Source: Neofusicoccum parvum (lineage: Eukaryota; Ascomycota; Dothideomycetes; Botryosphaeriales; Botryosphaeriaceae). From it: 64,000 bases of DNA. A model generated the notes under the pieces. It saw only the letters and a program-made list of their open reading frames with translations, made no database searches and was not told the DNA's origin. The stretch lies in the NCBI GenBank assembly GCA_020912385.1, contig CP087211.1, positions 2,232,001 to 2,296,000 of the forward strand, read 5' to 3'. The position numbers and the translations under genes were made by a program. Every line of letters starts with the position of its first letter. The first letter of the stretch is position 1. Below are positions 13,483-26,087 of the stretch, piece by piece.

Positions 13483-15357
13483 ACGATAGAAAAGAAAGAT
13501 CAAAAAGAGAGCAAAAAGACCACAGGTGGTCAGGATTTGGGGTGCACATTTTCTTCAGGTCTGAGTGAAGCATAGAGTAAGAGTTTCGAGACCATGGGTT
13601 TCTGTTTTTCTAGAGATTCACCTGTTGTATTTCTTTTGGGGGGCGTTTTGTTTTACACTGTTGGCACTTGATGTTTAATGCGGATCATGGGATATGGCTA
13701 AGCATTTTGTCGTCCAGAGGGCAGGACGGCAATTCGCTTCTGTGTAGGAATGAACGATACACCATAGAGATACGTGCATTGCTTGAGTGATTTGCATTTC
13801 GCACTCGTGGCTGGACCTGACTGACCACATCCATGAACGAGCGAAGGATTTTTCAGGTTTAAGAAGAGAGAAGATACGTTAGCAGCTGTCCGAGCGCGGC
13901 GCCGAGATTGCTATGGTGAACCTGCAGAGACGCTGTCATCATGTCCTTTATGCGTCTAAGATGCACCCCACTTGGTGGTTTGAGCTTATTGCGAAGATGG
14001 CTGGACTAGAAGGGGAAATGGTGGTTTCGAGAAGTCAATAGATCCTGGAGGAGCGCGCAAGTATCTCTCTGTGTGGCTAGCGTGTGCCGGGATGGCGCGG
14101 GACTGCAGGTTGGCAACAGCAGCAGCAGTGTTTCTTACGGCGGAGGGGCAGTAGTTTGTCCCGATGCTCAGTCCCGTCGGGAGATCGCTTTGCCTGAACA
14201 GGGAAGGGCGGGCGTGAGTTTCGAGTGGCAGCATGGCCCTGGGGAGCGGAGGCGGAAAGATAGCCGAAAATTCAATCTTGCCTCCGGATCGTGCAGAGAC
14301 GCGCTGCCGGTACCAGCTCCTGTCGTCAAGCTTCAGGCACGCGCATGGTCGCGCAGGGGTGCTGGCGCTGTTCTGCCGATCTGCGCATCACAGCTGTCCG
14401 GACAAACTGCCACACTGCACCCGCGACAGAGACTCCTGCCGGCCGTCCAGCATCGCCTGCACGCCTCTGCTCGCCTGCCGCGTCGGAAACGCATTCATGC
14501 CGACACTTAGCCGCCGGGTGGCCCTACGCCTCCTCTCCAGCTGCCCACCACCGCATGACGCCACTCCGAACACGCCATTACTCGCAAGCGGCAGGCACTC
14601 CCACGAGCATGCCGCTGCGGCAGGATGGCCTGCCACTCCCGCCATGCCAGCGCCCCCGCCACGCAGCACTGCAACGGTGTGCCCGGCCGGCACGCGTCCA
14701 ATCAGCTGCGGCGCTGCGCTGGTGTGCGTACCTGCCGAGAGAACCGGACCACTCTAGTGGAAGCCGCAGTCACTGCCTCTCCGGGCCTCGTGGCTGATCT
14801 TGATCGCCCCCGCAAGGCTTCCCATTCGCCCGCCGCGCTGCCTCGCTGACTCTGCCTCACCACCGCGGGCCTTCCCCGGACGCTCTTCGTCGTCTTTGTT
14901 TCGTTCGCTGCCCTGGAATTTGCTGCTCCCGCCAGAGCTGATGCTGGACATGCTAGCCGGGAACATCTCTGCTGTCCATGCGAGCGGCGGAGCATGGGAG
15001 ACACTGATGCTTTAATCCGAGCCTGCCCGTGTTATAACCCCGACCTTGCCTGCTCCCCTCGCGGACGCGGGTGACTTTCTCTCTTTTGATCTTTCTTGGC
15101 TGCTATCGTATGTGGAGCTGACCTATATTGCTGCTGGTCAGTCGATACGCCCTCGTTAATGTCTTCAACCTGATACATCTGCCGGTCACCACTCGCTTTT
15201 CCCTGCCATCAGGCCTCTACCATACGCGCAAACACACCTACACGTTTCTACCCACCTCTAGAATACCTCCATCCACCCCTCAACCCTCCCTGCCCCCTCC
15301 CACCACCCCACCGCCGCCGCGCCCTCCCGCGCGCGCGCCCCATCCACCACCGCAACC
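13483..15357. other. intergenic, FAS2 3' flank and promoter of the next gene
   Basis: About 1.9 kb with no gene I can support. The first part is the FAS2 3' UTR. Several GC-rich open frames between 14073 and 15015 overlap on both strands without family resemblance. A strong CT-rich tract fills 15230-15350, just before the ATG at 15358, as is common in core promoters of filamentous ascomycetes. Confidence 0.5.
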
Positions 15358-16887
15358 ATGGCAACCTCGCTCGCCGACTACCTGGGGCCCGAGATCGCGG
15401 CGTCGCTCCCGCCGCCCAACTACGCCAACCCGTCGACGCACGTGGCGGCGGTGCTGGGCACGGAGATCTCGCTGACGGCGCTGATGCTGCTGTTCGTGTG
15501 CATGCGGTTCCACGCGCGGCTGCGCCTCAAGCGGCTGTTCGGCGCCGACGACGCCGTCATGGGCGTCGCGGCCGCCACCGCCGTCGCCCACACCGTCGTC
15601 ACCTGCGTCGGCACCCGCCACGGCATCGGCTACCACATGTGGGACGTGCGGCCCGCCAGCATCCCGGAGGGGTTCAAGTGGACGTTCACGAGCATCTTGA
15701 TGTTTCATCCCATCTCGGCGCTGACGAAGATTAGTGTGTGTTTTGGGTACCTGAGGTTGTTTCCGGGGAATGGGAATTGGTGGTTTTGCTGGGTGATGAT
15801 TGCGTATTGTGGGATGTGGGGCGTGGCGAGCTTTTTTGCGATTTTGTTTACGTGCACGTGAGTTCCTTTCCCTTCTCTTTGACAATCACTTCCCTCTGGT
15901 CGGGGGAGAGAGTTTGAAGAGTGAAGCCCTGAGAATGAGGAAGCTTGGTTGAAGTCATGGTCAGTCACTGACGCCTCCCCTACAGACCAGTCAACCTCTT
16001 CTGGAACCAGCCCTTCAGCATCACCCGCAACTGCTCCAACGTTCTCGCCCTCCTCGAAGCAACCGCCGCGCTCAACAGCCTAGGCGACCTGCTCGTCTAC
16101 CTCTGGCCTGCCAAGTTCCTCTTCAAGCTCCAAATGCCGCTCAAACACCGCCTCGGCCTCATCACCCTCTTCTCCTTCGGCTGCATGTACGCATCCCCCC
16201 ATCCCGTCCCGTCCCCTCCCCCCAACTAACCCTTCCAACCAGCGTCTTCGCCGCCTCCGTCTGCCGCATGGTCTACCTGCCCCCGGCCTTCGCCTCCATC
16301 GACATCCTCTGTAAGCCCTACCATCTCCCCCCTCCCCACCCCAACCCCGACCCTAACACCCCCACCAACCAGACGACTCAGCCATCCTCCTCCTCATCGC
16401 CTCGATCGAGGAAACCGTCGCCATCATCTGCGGCTGCCTCCCCTCCTCCAAGTCCTTCCTGTCGCACCACTTCCCCCGCCTCTTCGGCTCCACCGCCGCC
16501 CGCAGCTCCCGCGCCGCCCGCTCCCACGCCGACCGCTACCACCCGCGCCCGCGCGGCTACGGCGACTCGGCCGGCAACCACAGCGTCAAGGTTTTCGCGG
16601 AGGGGCGCGGGCGGGCGGACGAGGAGGAGGAGGAGTACGAGCTCGGGTGGGAGACGGGGGATGAGCGATGGCTGGTGGGCGGGGCAGATGGCGCGTGGGG
16701 CCCGGTCGAGGGGATTGTGAAGACGCAGGAGGTGAGCGTGATGAGGAGCGCGTCGAGGGGGGGGAGGATGGGTGGGGTTCTTGGTGGTAGGGGGGGTGGG
16801 TTGGATGATGGGGAGGGCTCGGTGGGGGGGTTGACGGCGGTGGGGGATGGGAGTAGTTTGGGGAAGGGGAGTGGGAGGAGTGGTTGA
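15358..16887 (+). CDS. fungal rhodopsin-like seven-helix membrane protein (Pth11/SAT4-like)
   Basis: Four exons, join(15358..15857, 15986..16186, 16243..16310, 16373..16887), give 427 residues. All introns have GT-AG ends and the frame runs through. About seven hydrophobic segments are seen: LTALMLLFVCMRF, AVMGVAAATAVAHTVV, a helix ending in LFPGNG, WWFCWVMIAYCGMWGVASF, a segment in exon 2, VFAASVCRMVYL, and SAILLLIASIEETVAIICGC. The arrangement FHARLRLKRLFGADDAVM after helix 1 and the last-helix IEETVAIICGCLP fit the fungal rhodopsin-domain family that includes Pth11-like receptors. The C-terminal ~140 residues are cytosolic, with an acidic run and a Gly/Ser-rich tail. No CFEM domain is present. 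Ligand and signalling role are unknown. Confidence 0.85.
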
Positions 16888-17231
16888 GGTTTTGATACCC
16901 TGGGTTTTTCTTTGCGGGTTCTTGGGAGAGGGGATGGGTTTAATTTTGCGCGGTACGATTGTATGTGGTTGTGCTGGAGGAGCTTTTCGGTATCGCAGTT
17001 CCATACTATCGAGTGCAGATACTGCAGTGTCACAAGAGCCAAAATGACTTGCTTCTGCGAGTGGTCTGAAGTGTCAGAACTTCTTCTCCATCCACTCCGA
17101 AATACTTTAATGAACAATATTCCAACTCCTAAACTCTATCATCTATAAATTTACACAATATGAACTGAGACCAAATTCAAAAGCGAAAGACAGAGAGTTG
17201 GGCCTTCCCAAGTGGAACTGACCGAGATTCT
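16888..17231. other. short convergent intergenic
   Basis: 344 bases between two genes ending towards each other. It should hold both 3' UTRs. No other feature is seen. Confidence 0.5.
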
Positions 17232-20200
17232 TTATCTTGAAAGTGACCTTTTAGCCCTTTCCTTAGTGACAACTTGTCGCTGCACACTTGTCGATAAGCT
17301 CCGGCTCCGTCCAGTTCTGTAGCCACCGGAGAAATTCGATCGAGACTCCGACACGTCAGTTTGCCTCTGCAGCTCCCTCAATAGAACTTTCACCGCTTCG
17401 ATATGGCCTCCGGCTTGAGCGACCTGCAGTAAGATCTTCCAACCCAGAGGCAAAACAGTTGTGTCTGCCCCCTTTTCGATAAGAGCTTCCATCACCAAAG
17501 TATGGCCTTTGAAAGTAGCCAAACTCAGTGGAGTACGCCCATTCTTTGAACAATGGTCGATGATGCCAGCAACACGATCTAGAATGAGCTCAACCACATC
17601 GATATGCCCAAACCAAGCGGCTCTCTGGAGAGGAGTGTGTCCCGTGTAATCCCGACATTTCATGTCTCCAGCAAGGTCTCGGTCAAACAACAATCTCAGA
17701 CAGTCACTTTGTCCAACCGAGGCCGCGCAGTGTACTAGTGACCGGCCACTATCATCTATCCTTGTTGTGTCTCCACCATGATCGAGCAAGAAAGCTAGGG
17801 CTTCACTTTTTCCTTCCCAGATAGCATAATGAACGCTTGTTTGCATGTTCTTGTTGGTCTCATTGACGTCCCAGCCGCGGTCAATTAGAAATTGTATCAT
17901 TTCAATGCTCCCATTCGAAGCAGCCAAGTGGATGACAGATTCTCCCGAGTTTCCCGTCTTCTTTTCATCTGCCCCATGTTGTAGCAGAGTTTTGTAATTT
18001 CCGAGTTGCCCGGCAACCGCCGCGTCGAGAATTGGTGTGCAACCAATATCGTCCTCAGTGGAGATCTCAGCACCGTGACCAAGCAATACTTCCATCATTT
18101 CCGTGTTGGCTGATCGTGCTGCCATGTGAAGTGGAGTCTTTCCGCCACTATCCCTCGTGTTGACGTCGGCACCACGTTCGAGCAGTAGACGGGCAACATG
18201 GACGCACTCAAAGTTGACAGCCCAGTTGAGAGGTGTCTGGAAACCTGAATCTTTAGCCTCCAGTAAGTTTGCAGTTTTATCAAGGATTTCCTGGACCATT
18301 TCTGCATTGTTCTTCCTTGTTGCCGTGTGCAAAGAGGAGATTTGATAGACAGCTGCGCGCTCCACATCGGCTCCGTGGTTCAGAAGGTCCCGGCAGATAT
18401 CATTGTGCCCGAGGAAGACTGCTAAGGTGAATGGCATAACTCCATTCGAGTCTTGACAGTTGGCATCAAGTTCAAGTCCAAGCAAGGTCTGAACTATGCC
18501 ACGTTGGTTGCTTTGAACGGCCAGATGCAAAAGCGTCTGTCCGAGTACGTTTGTAATATTTACCTTGGCACCAAAAGACAGTAGCCGATGGAAGATTTCG
18601 GGATACTTGCTGGAGATCGCAGCCGATATCGGGGCACACCCGTAGGCGTCGAGAGCTACATTTTGTTAAACGGAAACTTCAGGTGGACGTTCTGCGTTGA
18701 GAACTTACCATTAAGCAATTTGTCCCCAGATATGTTTAATATCATTTCCACAGAGCTCGTAGCTCCCCAAAGGGCGGCGAGATGCAAACAGTTCTCACCA
18801 TCGTTATCCACTGCGTAGATGTCGGCCCCTTTTTCTAGAAGCAATTCGAATATCTCAGTCTGGCCGCTCTGAGCACAGTACAGCAAGGCCGTCATCTCCC
18901 AAGTAGCACCGAGCGTCGACCATTCGTATCGGATATCCACTCTAGCTTCGAGGTTCAGCAGCTCGATTACTGCATTTTGATGTGATTCTGAGATAGCACA
19001 AAGTAGCGCGTCTCTGCCAAGTGGGTCGAGAATATCTAGCTTTGCACCAGCATCGAAGAGCTTCTTGATTAGTGGTTGATTGCCATTCAATGCAGCTGCA
19101 TTCATCGCACAGCCAGAAATGCCAGATTTTTGGTTGACATCCGCCCCTCTAGTGATCAATTCGTCGGCTATGCGTTGGAATCCGGAAGCGCAGGCAACCT
19201 AGAGTGCGCTGCCGTACGGCCCGCCAATTATGTCAATTGATTCAGGCTCGGCCTCCAGAATATCTCGCAACAGGTCGACATGATTGATTGCAGCCGCGCA
19301 GTGCAATTTCGTACTCGGCTGACATAAGCCATTCGCCAAGTCATCCGGAGGGCCTGAGTCTGCTCCCATCCCATGAAACGGCGCCATTTTTCCTAGAAAT
19401 GAGTGACGGCGGCGGAATTCCGAAAATCTTGGGCTACTAGTGAGCGGCTCCAACTGTTTAAGAATATCTGCTAACTCCGGGGTGGAGTCCGTCATATCCC
19501 GCCACATCTGATTCGAAAGTTTGCTCATCTCGGCAAGTTCTGAGTCTTCGACCCTGTAATAACATTCCGAGATGAGTTCCCTCAGAGGCGAATACCGTAT
19601 GATATGCATAATAAGCCTTTCCCACGTGCACTGGATAGGATCGTTAATCCATAGCATGCCCCGTTCGAGCCAGCCATCACGAAACGCATCCTGCCATTTG
19701 TCCCAGTTCAGGTTATTAGGAGAAAAAAATGTATGAAGGGATTTAGATAATCCTTCGAATCTGATTTCTTCTCCAGTGATTTGATACATCCAAAAGTTTG
19801 CAGCTACTAAAAAAAATAGCTGTTGGCTGAGCTCTGTCGTCCGGGACGATCGTTCCCAAGTGGTATCATAGTTGAGGAAGCGCAGAAATATATCGCACAT
19901 TACTTCACGCTGAAAGCTCTTATCAGAGAATGAAATCGCAGGAGTATCCTCGGGAACCACCTGAAGCATGTATTCTCGTATCGAAGAGTGAATGAAGCTC
20001 AACACCCGGTACTGATGGGGCTGATCAGGTCTCTCCGCTTTGACCTCTACGAGATCAGCGCAGGTACTGAGGATCTCCTCGTCAATATAGTTCTGATCAA
20101 CGCTCTCCGGGAGTTCATCGCACTGCAATGCAGGGCCTTGTCCGCTCATGCGGACCGCAAACCCGACAGCGATCTGCCCGACGGTTGGCATTCCCAGGTC

Positions 20201-21821
20201 GATCATTAGCCATCTCAATATGAAGAAGGCACGGCTTCGATCGGTGCTCTCAAGACTTTTTATCCGGTCTAAGTTCTTGTCGTAGGTCCGTTGTAATCCT
20301 TGGGGCATGCTGCTGATGATCTCCTGGAGACGTTTTTTGGTTTTGCTGCCACGAAGTCCGCTCTGATGGAGCTTGACCCACAGAAACATCCCATCAGCTC
20401 GCTCTGCCATCTGATCCGCCAATTCCGTTCGTAAATCTTCTGTTCGATTGGCCAATTTTTGGCTCACGATAGTTTTGGAAAAGGATTTTAAGTCTTCTTC
20501 CACATCGTGCTTGGAAATTGCAACTTCAAGGATGGTCGCTCGGTCTTCGACCTGCTCCGGATGAAGAGCGGAGCGGATATCAAGACTGTCGCGGCTAACG
20601 ACCAGGATACGAGTCTTTGAATCCGAGATCAGCCGTCGCAACGCCTTCAAAAATTGAAAGCGGTTACTATCCGTGACATCGTGGGATCTTCCGTTTGCAT
20701 CCTCACATTCATCTAAACCATCCACCAGAAAAGTGAGGCCTGGATTTGCTTGTAGGATAGAGCGAAACAGCTGCTCCAAGTCTGAGTGTGCAGCGGTGGC
20801 CGTCATTTCGACCCGCGGATATTGAATAGCTGTCTTCAATGCTCCGTCATGCTGGTAAACTACCTGAGAGATCCATGATCGAAGAATTGCGTAGGGGTCA
20901 TTCTGGCGCTCAGAGAAAAAGTACTGAGCTGTAGTATCCGGACTACTACTCCTAAGCGACTCGATGATTCGTGCGCACAGTATAGTCTTGCCGAATCCTG
21001 GGGGAGCATGTAACCAAAGGAGTTTTGCGGAATCGTCAGGAAATTCAGGGGAAATCCACGAGACAAAGGCTGGCCGATCGAAAATCCAAGAACACGTCTC
21101 ATCCTGACGCTCCCGCAGGCGGTCTTCATAGTAGGATTCTGTGCTCTTCGCGCCGAGCCACTGATCGATACTTCTACGAGTGTCAGCTGGAAGCGGTCAG
21201 CGAATACCCGGCAGTGCTACTGATAAGTGAGCGCGCACCTTTGTTTCTCTCGGAAAGCTTGTCAAGATGTGCTGCAAGCTCATCGACTGGATCACGTGTT
21301 GAGGCATGCTTGTGTGGGGTGTCTCCACTCGGTCCGCTCACGGGGATCAGAGCATGGAGCTTCTGAATCAAGCGGTAGAAGTTCTGCACTTCTTTGATTG
21401 CTTTCTCCTTTCTGGAAAGTGCCCATTGAAATTTGGTCTTGGTTGAGAGGTCCGTGGGTCGTTCCTTTAGAGCTGGTTTATCACCACTCTGGGTGAATTC
21501 GGCGGGCGACGTACTAAAATCTGAAATAACCACTTCGATTGACTTAAGCGACTCCCTTATGCACGAGATCAAGTCTCGGAGTACGTGAGCCGTCTTCTCA
21601 TCCACTGGCTTCCCATCTGCAGTCTTGACGGCATCTCCGCTGACATCCACGTTCTGGAGCCAGCGATCGAAGATAAGTTTACTGGCAGAGAATTCCGCAA
21701 GAATAGGGCGAGCCTCGGATCCGACATGCCGGAACGAATCGATCTGGTCCATCAAGTGCTTGCAAGAGCTGACCAGGGCGGCGAGCCCGACAACACCGAT
21801 GGCGAGGCCCGCGGCCTCCAT
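17232..21821 (-). CDS. HeLo-NACHT-ankyrin STAND (NLR-like) protein, interrupted by an in-frame TAG
   Basis: Exons complement(join(17232..18655, 18709..21186, 21239..21821)); 1495 codons including the final stop, with one internal stop. Residues 1 to about 190 resemble the HeLo-type N-terminal domain of fungal STAND proteins (MEAAGLAIGVVGLAALVSSC start). A NACHT-type NTPase follows, with Walker A GFGKT at 258-262 and Walker B FLVDGLDE ending at residue 354. Ankyrin repeats run from about residue 840 to 1440. Codon 857 (bases 19199-19201) is TAG where relatives have Gln after YGSAL; the same frame continues as ankyrin for 637 codons. Read literally, the product is an 856-residue HeLo-NACHT protein without its ankyrin sensor. 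Pseudogenisation, read-through or a sequencing error are alternatives. Such proteins act in heterokaryon incompatibility and programmed cell death. Confidence 0.85.
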
Positions 21822-22154
21822 GATTGCGCTCACCCGGAGACTGTGTGGTCAACGATCGATGGTCTGGACGGTGTCAAAGATGATCACAGTGGACAAGGCT
21901 GTTGAGATGGAGGACGTGTCCGGGCCCGCTTATCGCGGGGCACCAGCCATTTATCTATCGCTTGCCGCCTTTCAAGCTGAAAAGGTCAACCTGCATGTCA
22001 GCAAGGCTTTATTTGCTGCCTAAACGAGGCTGTAATTGTGGCGCAGTCACTCAACAGGATCCTGTTGGCCGGGGTCCAAAAGCCTTCCAGGAGCGTGACT
22101 GCTGTCCACGTACGCGAGAAATCCACATGGTAATAAAAAAGTCACGGATCAAGG

Positions 22155-22280
22155 CCAGGGCTCTCGATTGGCAAATCAAACGGATTTAAGTGGGCCCTTA
22201 AGCCCGCTTAGCACGCCGAGGCATTCGTGGCGGCTTGCTTGATCAAGCGCTTGAATTGGCTTGGCAATTGAGAGCCCTGG
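22155..22280. repeat. 126-bp fold-back element (nested inverted repeats)
   Basis: The outer arms 22155-22174 and 22261-22280 are inverted copies matching at 18 of 20 positions (core CCAGGGCTCTC). An inner hairpin has TAAGTGGGC at 22187-22195 facing GCCCGCTTA at 22202-22210, with one G-T pair. The whole segment could fold into a long stem-loop. It may be a MITE remnant or part of a structured RNA; no clear target-site duplication was seen. Confidence 0.6.
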
Positions 22281-22852
22281 TCAAGGCTGCGCAACAATCA
22301 GAGAAGGACTATCTTCGGGAGATAAGAGTGAAACGATGGCGTGAGAAGTAAGACTGCTGTATGCATTACTTGATTTCATTACTGCTCGATTGAACGCACA
22401 TACAGACTCATTTCCCCTCACAGACAATGGGTCATATGTAACAAATGGGTAGAATACGCGATAGGATAGGGTATCGTTAGATCGGGTTGGCAACTCCCAT
22501 GGCTCTGACTTGACACCATCAGAGCAAAAATTCTTCTTATTGCCAAGAAGATGCCCGACACCGCAAATGGAACATTTCCGTGGTGCAGGGGATGACCAAC
22601 CAGATCTGGCACTGTCCTGTAAAAGATTTCTCCCAATGAGGGTTTTCAAGAAGAGTGTGTTTGACGTCGGGAGCTTCGGGTTTGGCGTCAATGACGAAGG
22701 ACCGGTAGATGCGTCAGTACTTCCTGTTTATTCAAAAGATGATGCGCGCGGGGTTGCTCGCGTGGACCTGGTGTAGGCTAACTAAAAGGATGTCGACACG
22801 CGATGGTGTTGAGAGTGACGGTAAAACATTCCGAAGCGGGGTGTCGGGCAAG

Positions 22853-22948
22853 CTCCAGAGAATTTGTTAGGCTACGGAGTTCTTCTAGTAGGTGGCGGAG
22901 CTCCAGAGAATTTGTTAAGCTACGGAGCTCTTCTAGTAGGTCGCGGAG
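22853..22948. repeat. two-copy 48-bp tandem repeat
   Basis: Copies at 22853-22900 and 22901-22948 match at 45 of 48 positions. On the minus strand the unit reads as a 16-residue Leu/Glu-rich repeat, but no gene model supports its translation. Confidence 0.8.
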
Positions 22949-23025
22949 CCCGAGGACCTCGTATAACGAGTAGTGTGTTGGTATGCGAACTTCCATGGAG
23001 CCAGGCTGATTTGAAGTTGCGCGCA

Positions 23026-23876
23026 TCATCCATACACAAGGGCTCCGGCCGTCATCATAAACGCGGCCGCGAAGCCAACAGCCGAGACATCCTTGAACGA
23101 GGTTGTAGATGATTCTGCTCTATACAACGTTCTCGTCTCTGCAAGTGGTGTAGCGGCCGATCCGGGACTGTACGGTGTAGCAGTTGCGGAGTGGAAAATA
23201 GTCGAGAAGGATGGGCCTTTGGAGGTACTAAGAGATGGATGCACGGATGTAGATGGCTGTGATTCTGAAGCAGATGTGCTGGAAACCAGATTGGAAGAGG
23301 ATGAGGTATGATCGGCAACTGCAGTCGGAGAGGAGGCAGTCGTGAATGCGCTCTGAAAAGATGTTGAAGATGCTATATCTGTGGCTTCTGTGCTCGTTTG
23401 CGACGTTTGGCAGAAGCCCTGGACATTGCTGTGGAGTTCTGATGGAAAAATCTTTTAGCCTTACAATGAAGAGCTTTCAGAAACCTTTCGTGTTGTCTTT
23501 AGGAAGCATGCCTCGTCGTGAGTAAGTGGAATGCAGGTAAAGAATGATGGGTGGGTTGCCTTGCATTGAAATGATGTAAAAGTGGGGCTGCAAGACAATT
23601 TGGTTAATTCATACCTTTCAGATCGATTTCTGTACATGACCCTGGGTCATCCTTCCATTCAATTGATGAGTAGCGCACTGTCCACTATGCCGACAGGTCA
23701 AGCTGTTAATAAGATACAAATATACAGCTTGCCAAGTACTCAGGCGGCGGAGGGAGACTTGGGGTACATACACATGAAGAATCAACTGTTGAGGAAGAGC
23801 TATCATCTTGTGCTGTGGAGACTGGGATTAACAGCGGCGCTGCGACAGAAATTGCAAACAGAGCTCGAGTCCTCAT
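23026..23876 (-). CDS. probable secreted GPI-anchored Ser/Thr-rich protein (exon model uncertain)
   Basis: The first exon (ATG at 23876) encodes a clear signal peptide, MRTRALFAISVAAPLL, cleaved near STAQ. It then reads a C-x-C stretch (SSCVCTPSLPPPPEYLASC) that resembles the later cysteines of CFEM-like domains. The last exon, starting near 23441, encodes ELHSNVQGFCQTS and then a long Ser/Thr-rich stalk. It ends in a hydrophobic tail (VGFAAAFMMTAGALVYG) preceded by small residues, as in GPI attachment signals. The intron at about 23442-23488 is plausible. The segment between, about 23490-23715, must contain at least one more intron that I could not place with confidence. A surface or cell-wall location is inferred. 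The exact family is not recognised. Confidence 0.5.
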
Positions 23877-26056
23877 GATTTGCAATAGACTTTGGTACAT
23901 AATACATTGCAGAGACCTTTGAGGAATATACCTTTAGAGTACCTATTTCACTAGACTCACCAAGAGTTCTGGAGTCGGTAGAAAGTGTTGGCGGGATCCA
24001 TTGCGCCATTATCGCTGTCTCGCTTATTCCCCAGCTTTCGCATTCGCATACAAGTGTAGGCGGTGGTTGTGGCGTCGGTACCAGAGCTTTCTGCACGTCA
24101 TGCCACTGTTCCGAAGCCCGACATTTTCGGTTGGCGTGGGATCGAAGCGCAAGCAAAAAGCTGATGGCGGGGACATGAGTTTCCAGCAGATAGTGTCATT
24201 ACCAACGAGCTGGAGCAGGCATACACTGAAAGCCATGATCAGGCAGCCATAAAAATGCGAAGACGAGAGTATGAAGTCCCGTACGTGATCCAACATACGC
24301 AAGACGTTCCGAATAAGCTTCTTGCCTTGTAACCAGCGGGGCGGGACAAGCTTTGGCGTGCGCTAAATTCCTTTGAATCTGTCAGCTTCTGCGTTTTTGG
24401 CCTAGGCCATCCACACTCCCTCCACACTTCCAAGTTTTGGGATTCAGGGTAGGAATCGATAAAGCTAGTGGCGCTGGAAGGAACATCTAACCCATCGGAA
24501 GCCTTCAGACCTATTTCTGGTAGAGTGCGCTTGCGTGGCCACCGCATTTGGGTAAGAGAAAGACTGATGGAGAATCAGTTAGAGTTGGAGCATGGAATCG
24601 TACGATCTGAGATGGTATGAAGCATCCGCGATCCCGCTACATTGCTTCCAAGACAGGAATCGGGGTCACGTAGGTGCGAAGGCCGCATGCTCAGCCACGA
24701 CACCAAGACTTCCCTGGCGGAATGACCGGAATGAAGCCTGGTACCGGATTAGTGAACGTGAGGGATCAGTGAAACGATCCAGCAACTTTTCGACGATGCT
24801 GCCCAGTCATGTCAGGTCACAACTCAACATCAACGATCTGGTGGCTATGCTGGTCGGTGCTATGCTCGGCTCGTTCCGACACGGTGAATCCCCGACGCTT
24901 GTACCGAGGGTGGCCTCATGGTGTAGCGATGCAATCTCAAGAACGCAGAATAGATGAAGCTCGACGCTTATGGAGAAGAAGGGTCCAGACAAGATTTATG
25001 ACGAACAGAATTATGCCGCACGGCCAGTGGGGAGTGCTTCGTAAAACAGGCTTGTCATCCAGACCGTGCATGGCCGAAGGCGCATCCTGATTACTCGTTC
25101 CAGCAAGACCATTGACATGTTATACGGTGAACTTACCGTGTTTGCCAGCGGAAGGACCTGCTGCTACACATTGCACGACGGAGAATCTATTTCCCCTTCG
25201 TTTATCGAATTGCGCTCATCTTCAAACGCAGTCCACATCTCGGCAAAAGCTGGCTCCACATTGCGGAGACGAACGTGCTGCAGCCCCGATTGTTGGTTTC
25301 CAGCAAATACTGCAGGTGCGGTCGACAAGACAACAGGACAGCAGAGTTCAAGACGTGGCGTGAAAACTGCAGCAGTCTTCGGTTCCCTCTGTTCCGGCAC
25401 TACTGATAGTGGCGGCCCTCTAGCGATAACAGCCGAGGTAGGAGAGATAACAGAGCACAGCCTGGACTCTGACCGTTGGCGATCATCCACGCTTAGCCAG
25501 CCGAACCTCCCAGAGCCACAGCAGCCGGTCAGCACCACCTTGAAGCTGGTGACTGCCGACAAGCGTTACGAAGAGTCGGCAGAAGGCAATTTCCGAGTCG
25601 TGAAGCAAGGTCGGCTCCTGAAAAGGGTCGGAGGCGAGGGCATTAAGCTCAGTTGTTCGGGAGCTTCCTCACGGCGACGTCAGAACAGGCAACGGCGACT
25701 GCTCGTATGGCGAGCACGGCGGCTTGGGAAGCGAGCTTCATGTGGGTATTTGTAGCGCCGGTGAAATTTCAGGCGTTTGAGGGCGAGCAAGCCACAGGGC
25801 GGAGATGCGACATGCAGATCAAGCAGCACACCCTGCAGCGCCTGCTGAAACAGGGCCCGACGCTGCGTTCGAGTGCGTAATCATGCAGCGACCAGCCCGC
25901 CGCGGCGCGGGGGGCCTCCTTGCGCGGCTTGCGCGAGGGCGAATGGAGAAGGAGGCGACACTGCGCGCGGGCGGGAGGGGTGGCAGCAGGCGCCGTGGTG
26001 TATCGCAGGGCGGCGCGGCGGCGGCGATAACTGGCGGCGCGCGGGCGTGTGGTGCT

Positions 26057-26087
<31 letters not shown>

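Larger units (their letters stand above)
21822..23025. other. intergenic with fold-back and tandem repeats
   Basis: No gene is supported. The 5' flank of the STAND gene is followed by the inverted repeat at 22155-22280 and the 48-bp tandem repeat at 22853-22948. Two opposing open frames (136 residues on minus at 22281-22691, 88 on plus at 22510-22776) overlap and neither matches a family I know. Confidence 0.4.

Noticed and set aside
19183..19220. An intron removing the TAG in the STAND gene
   Set aside because: The only GT upstream would make an intron of about 19 bases, and ankyrin consensus reads straight through the position.
25066..25755. 229-codon open frame on plus strand
   Set aside because: No recognisable domain or signal, and an overlapping open frame on minus; composition looks random.
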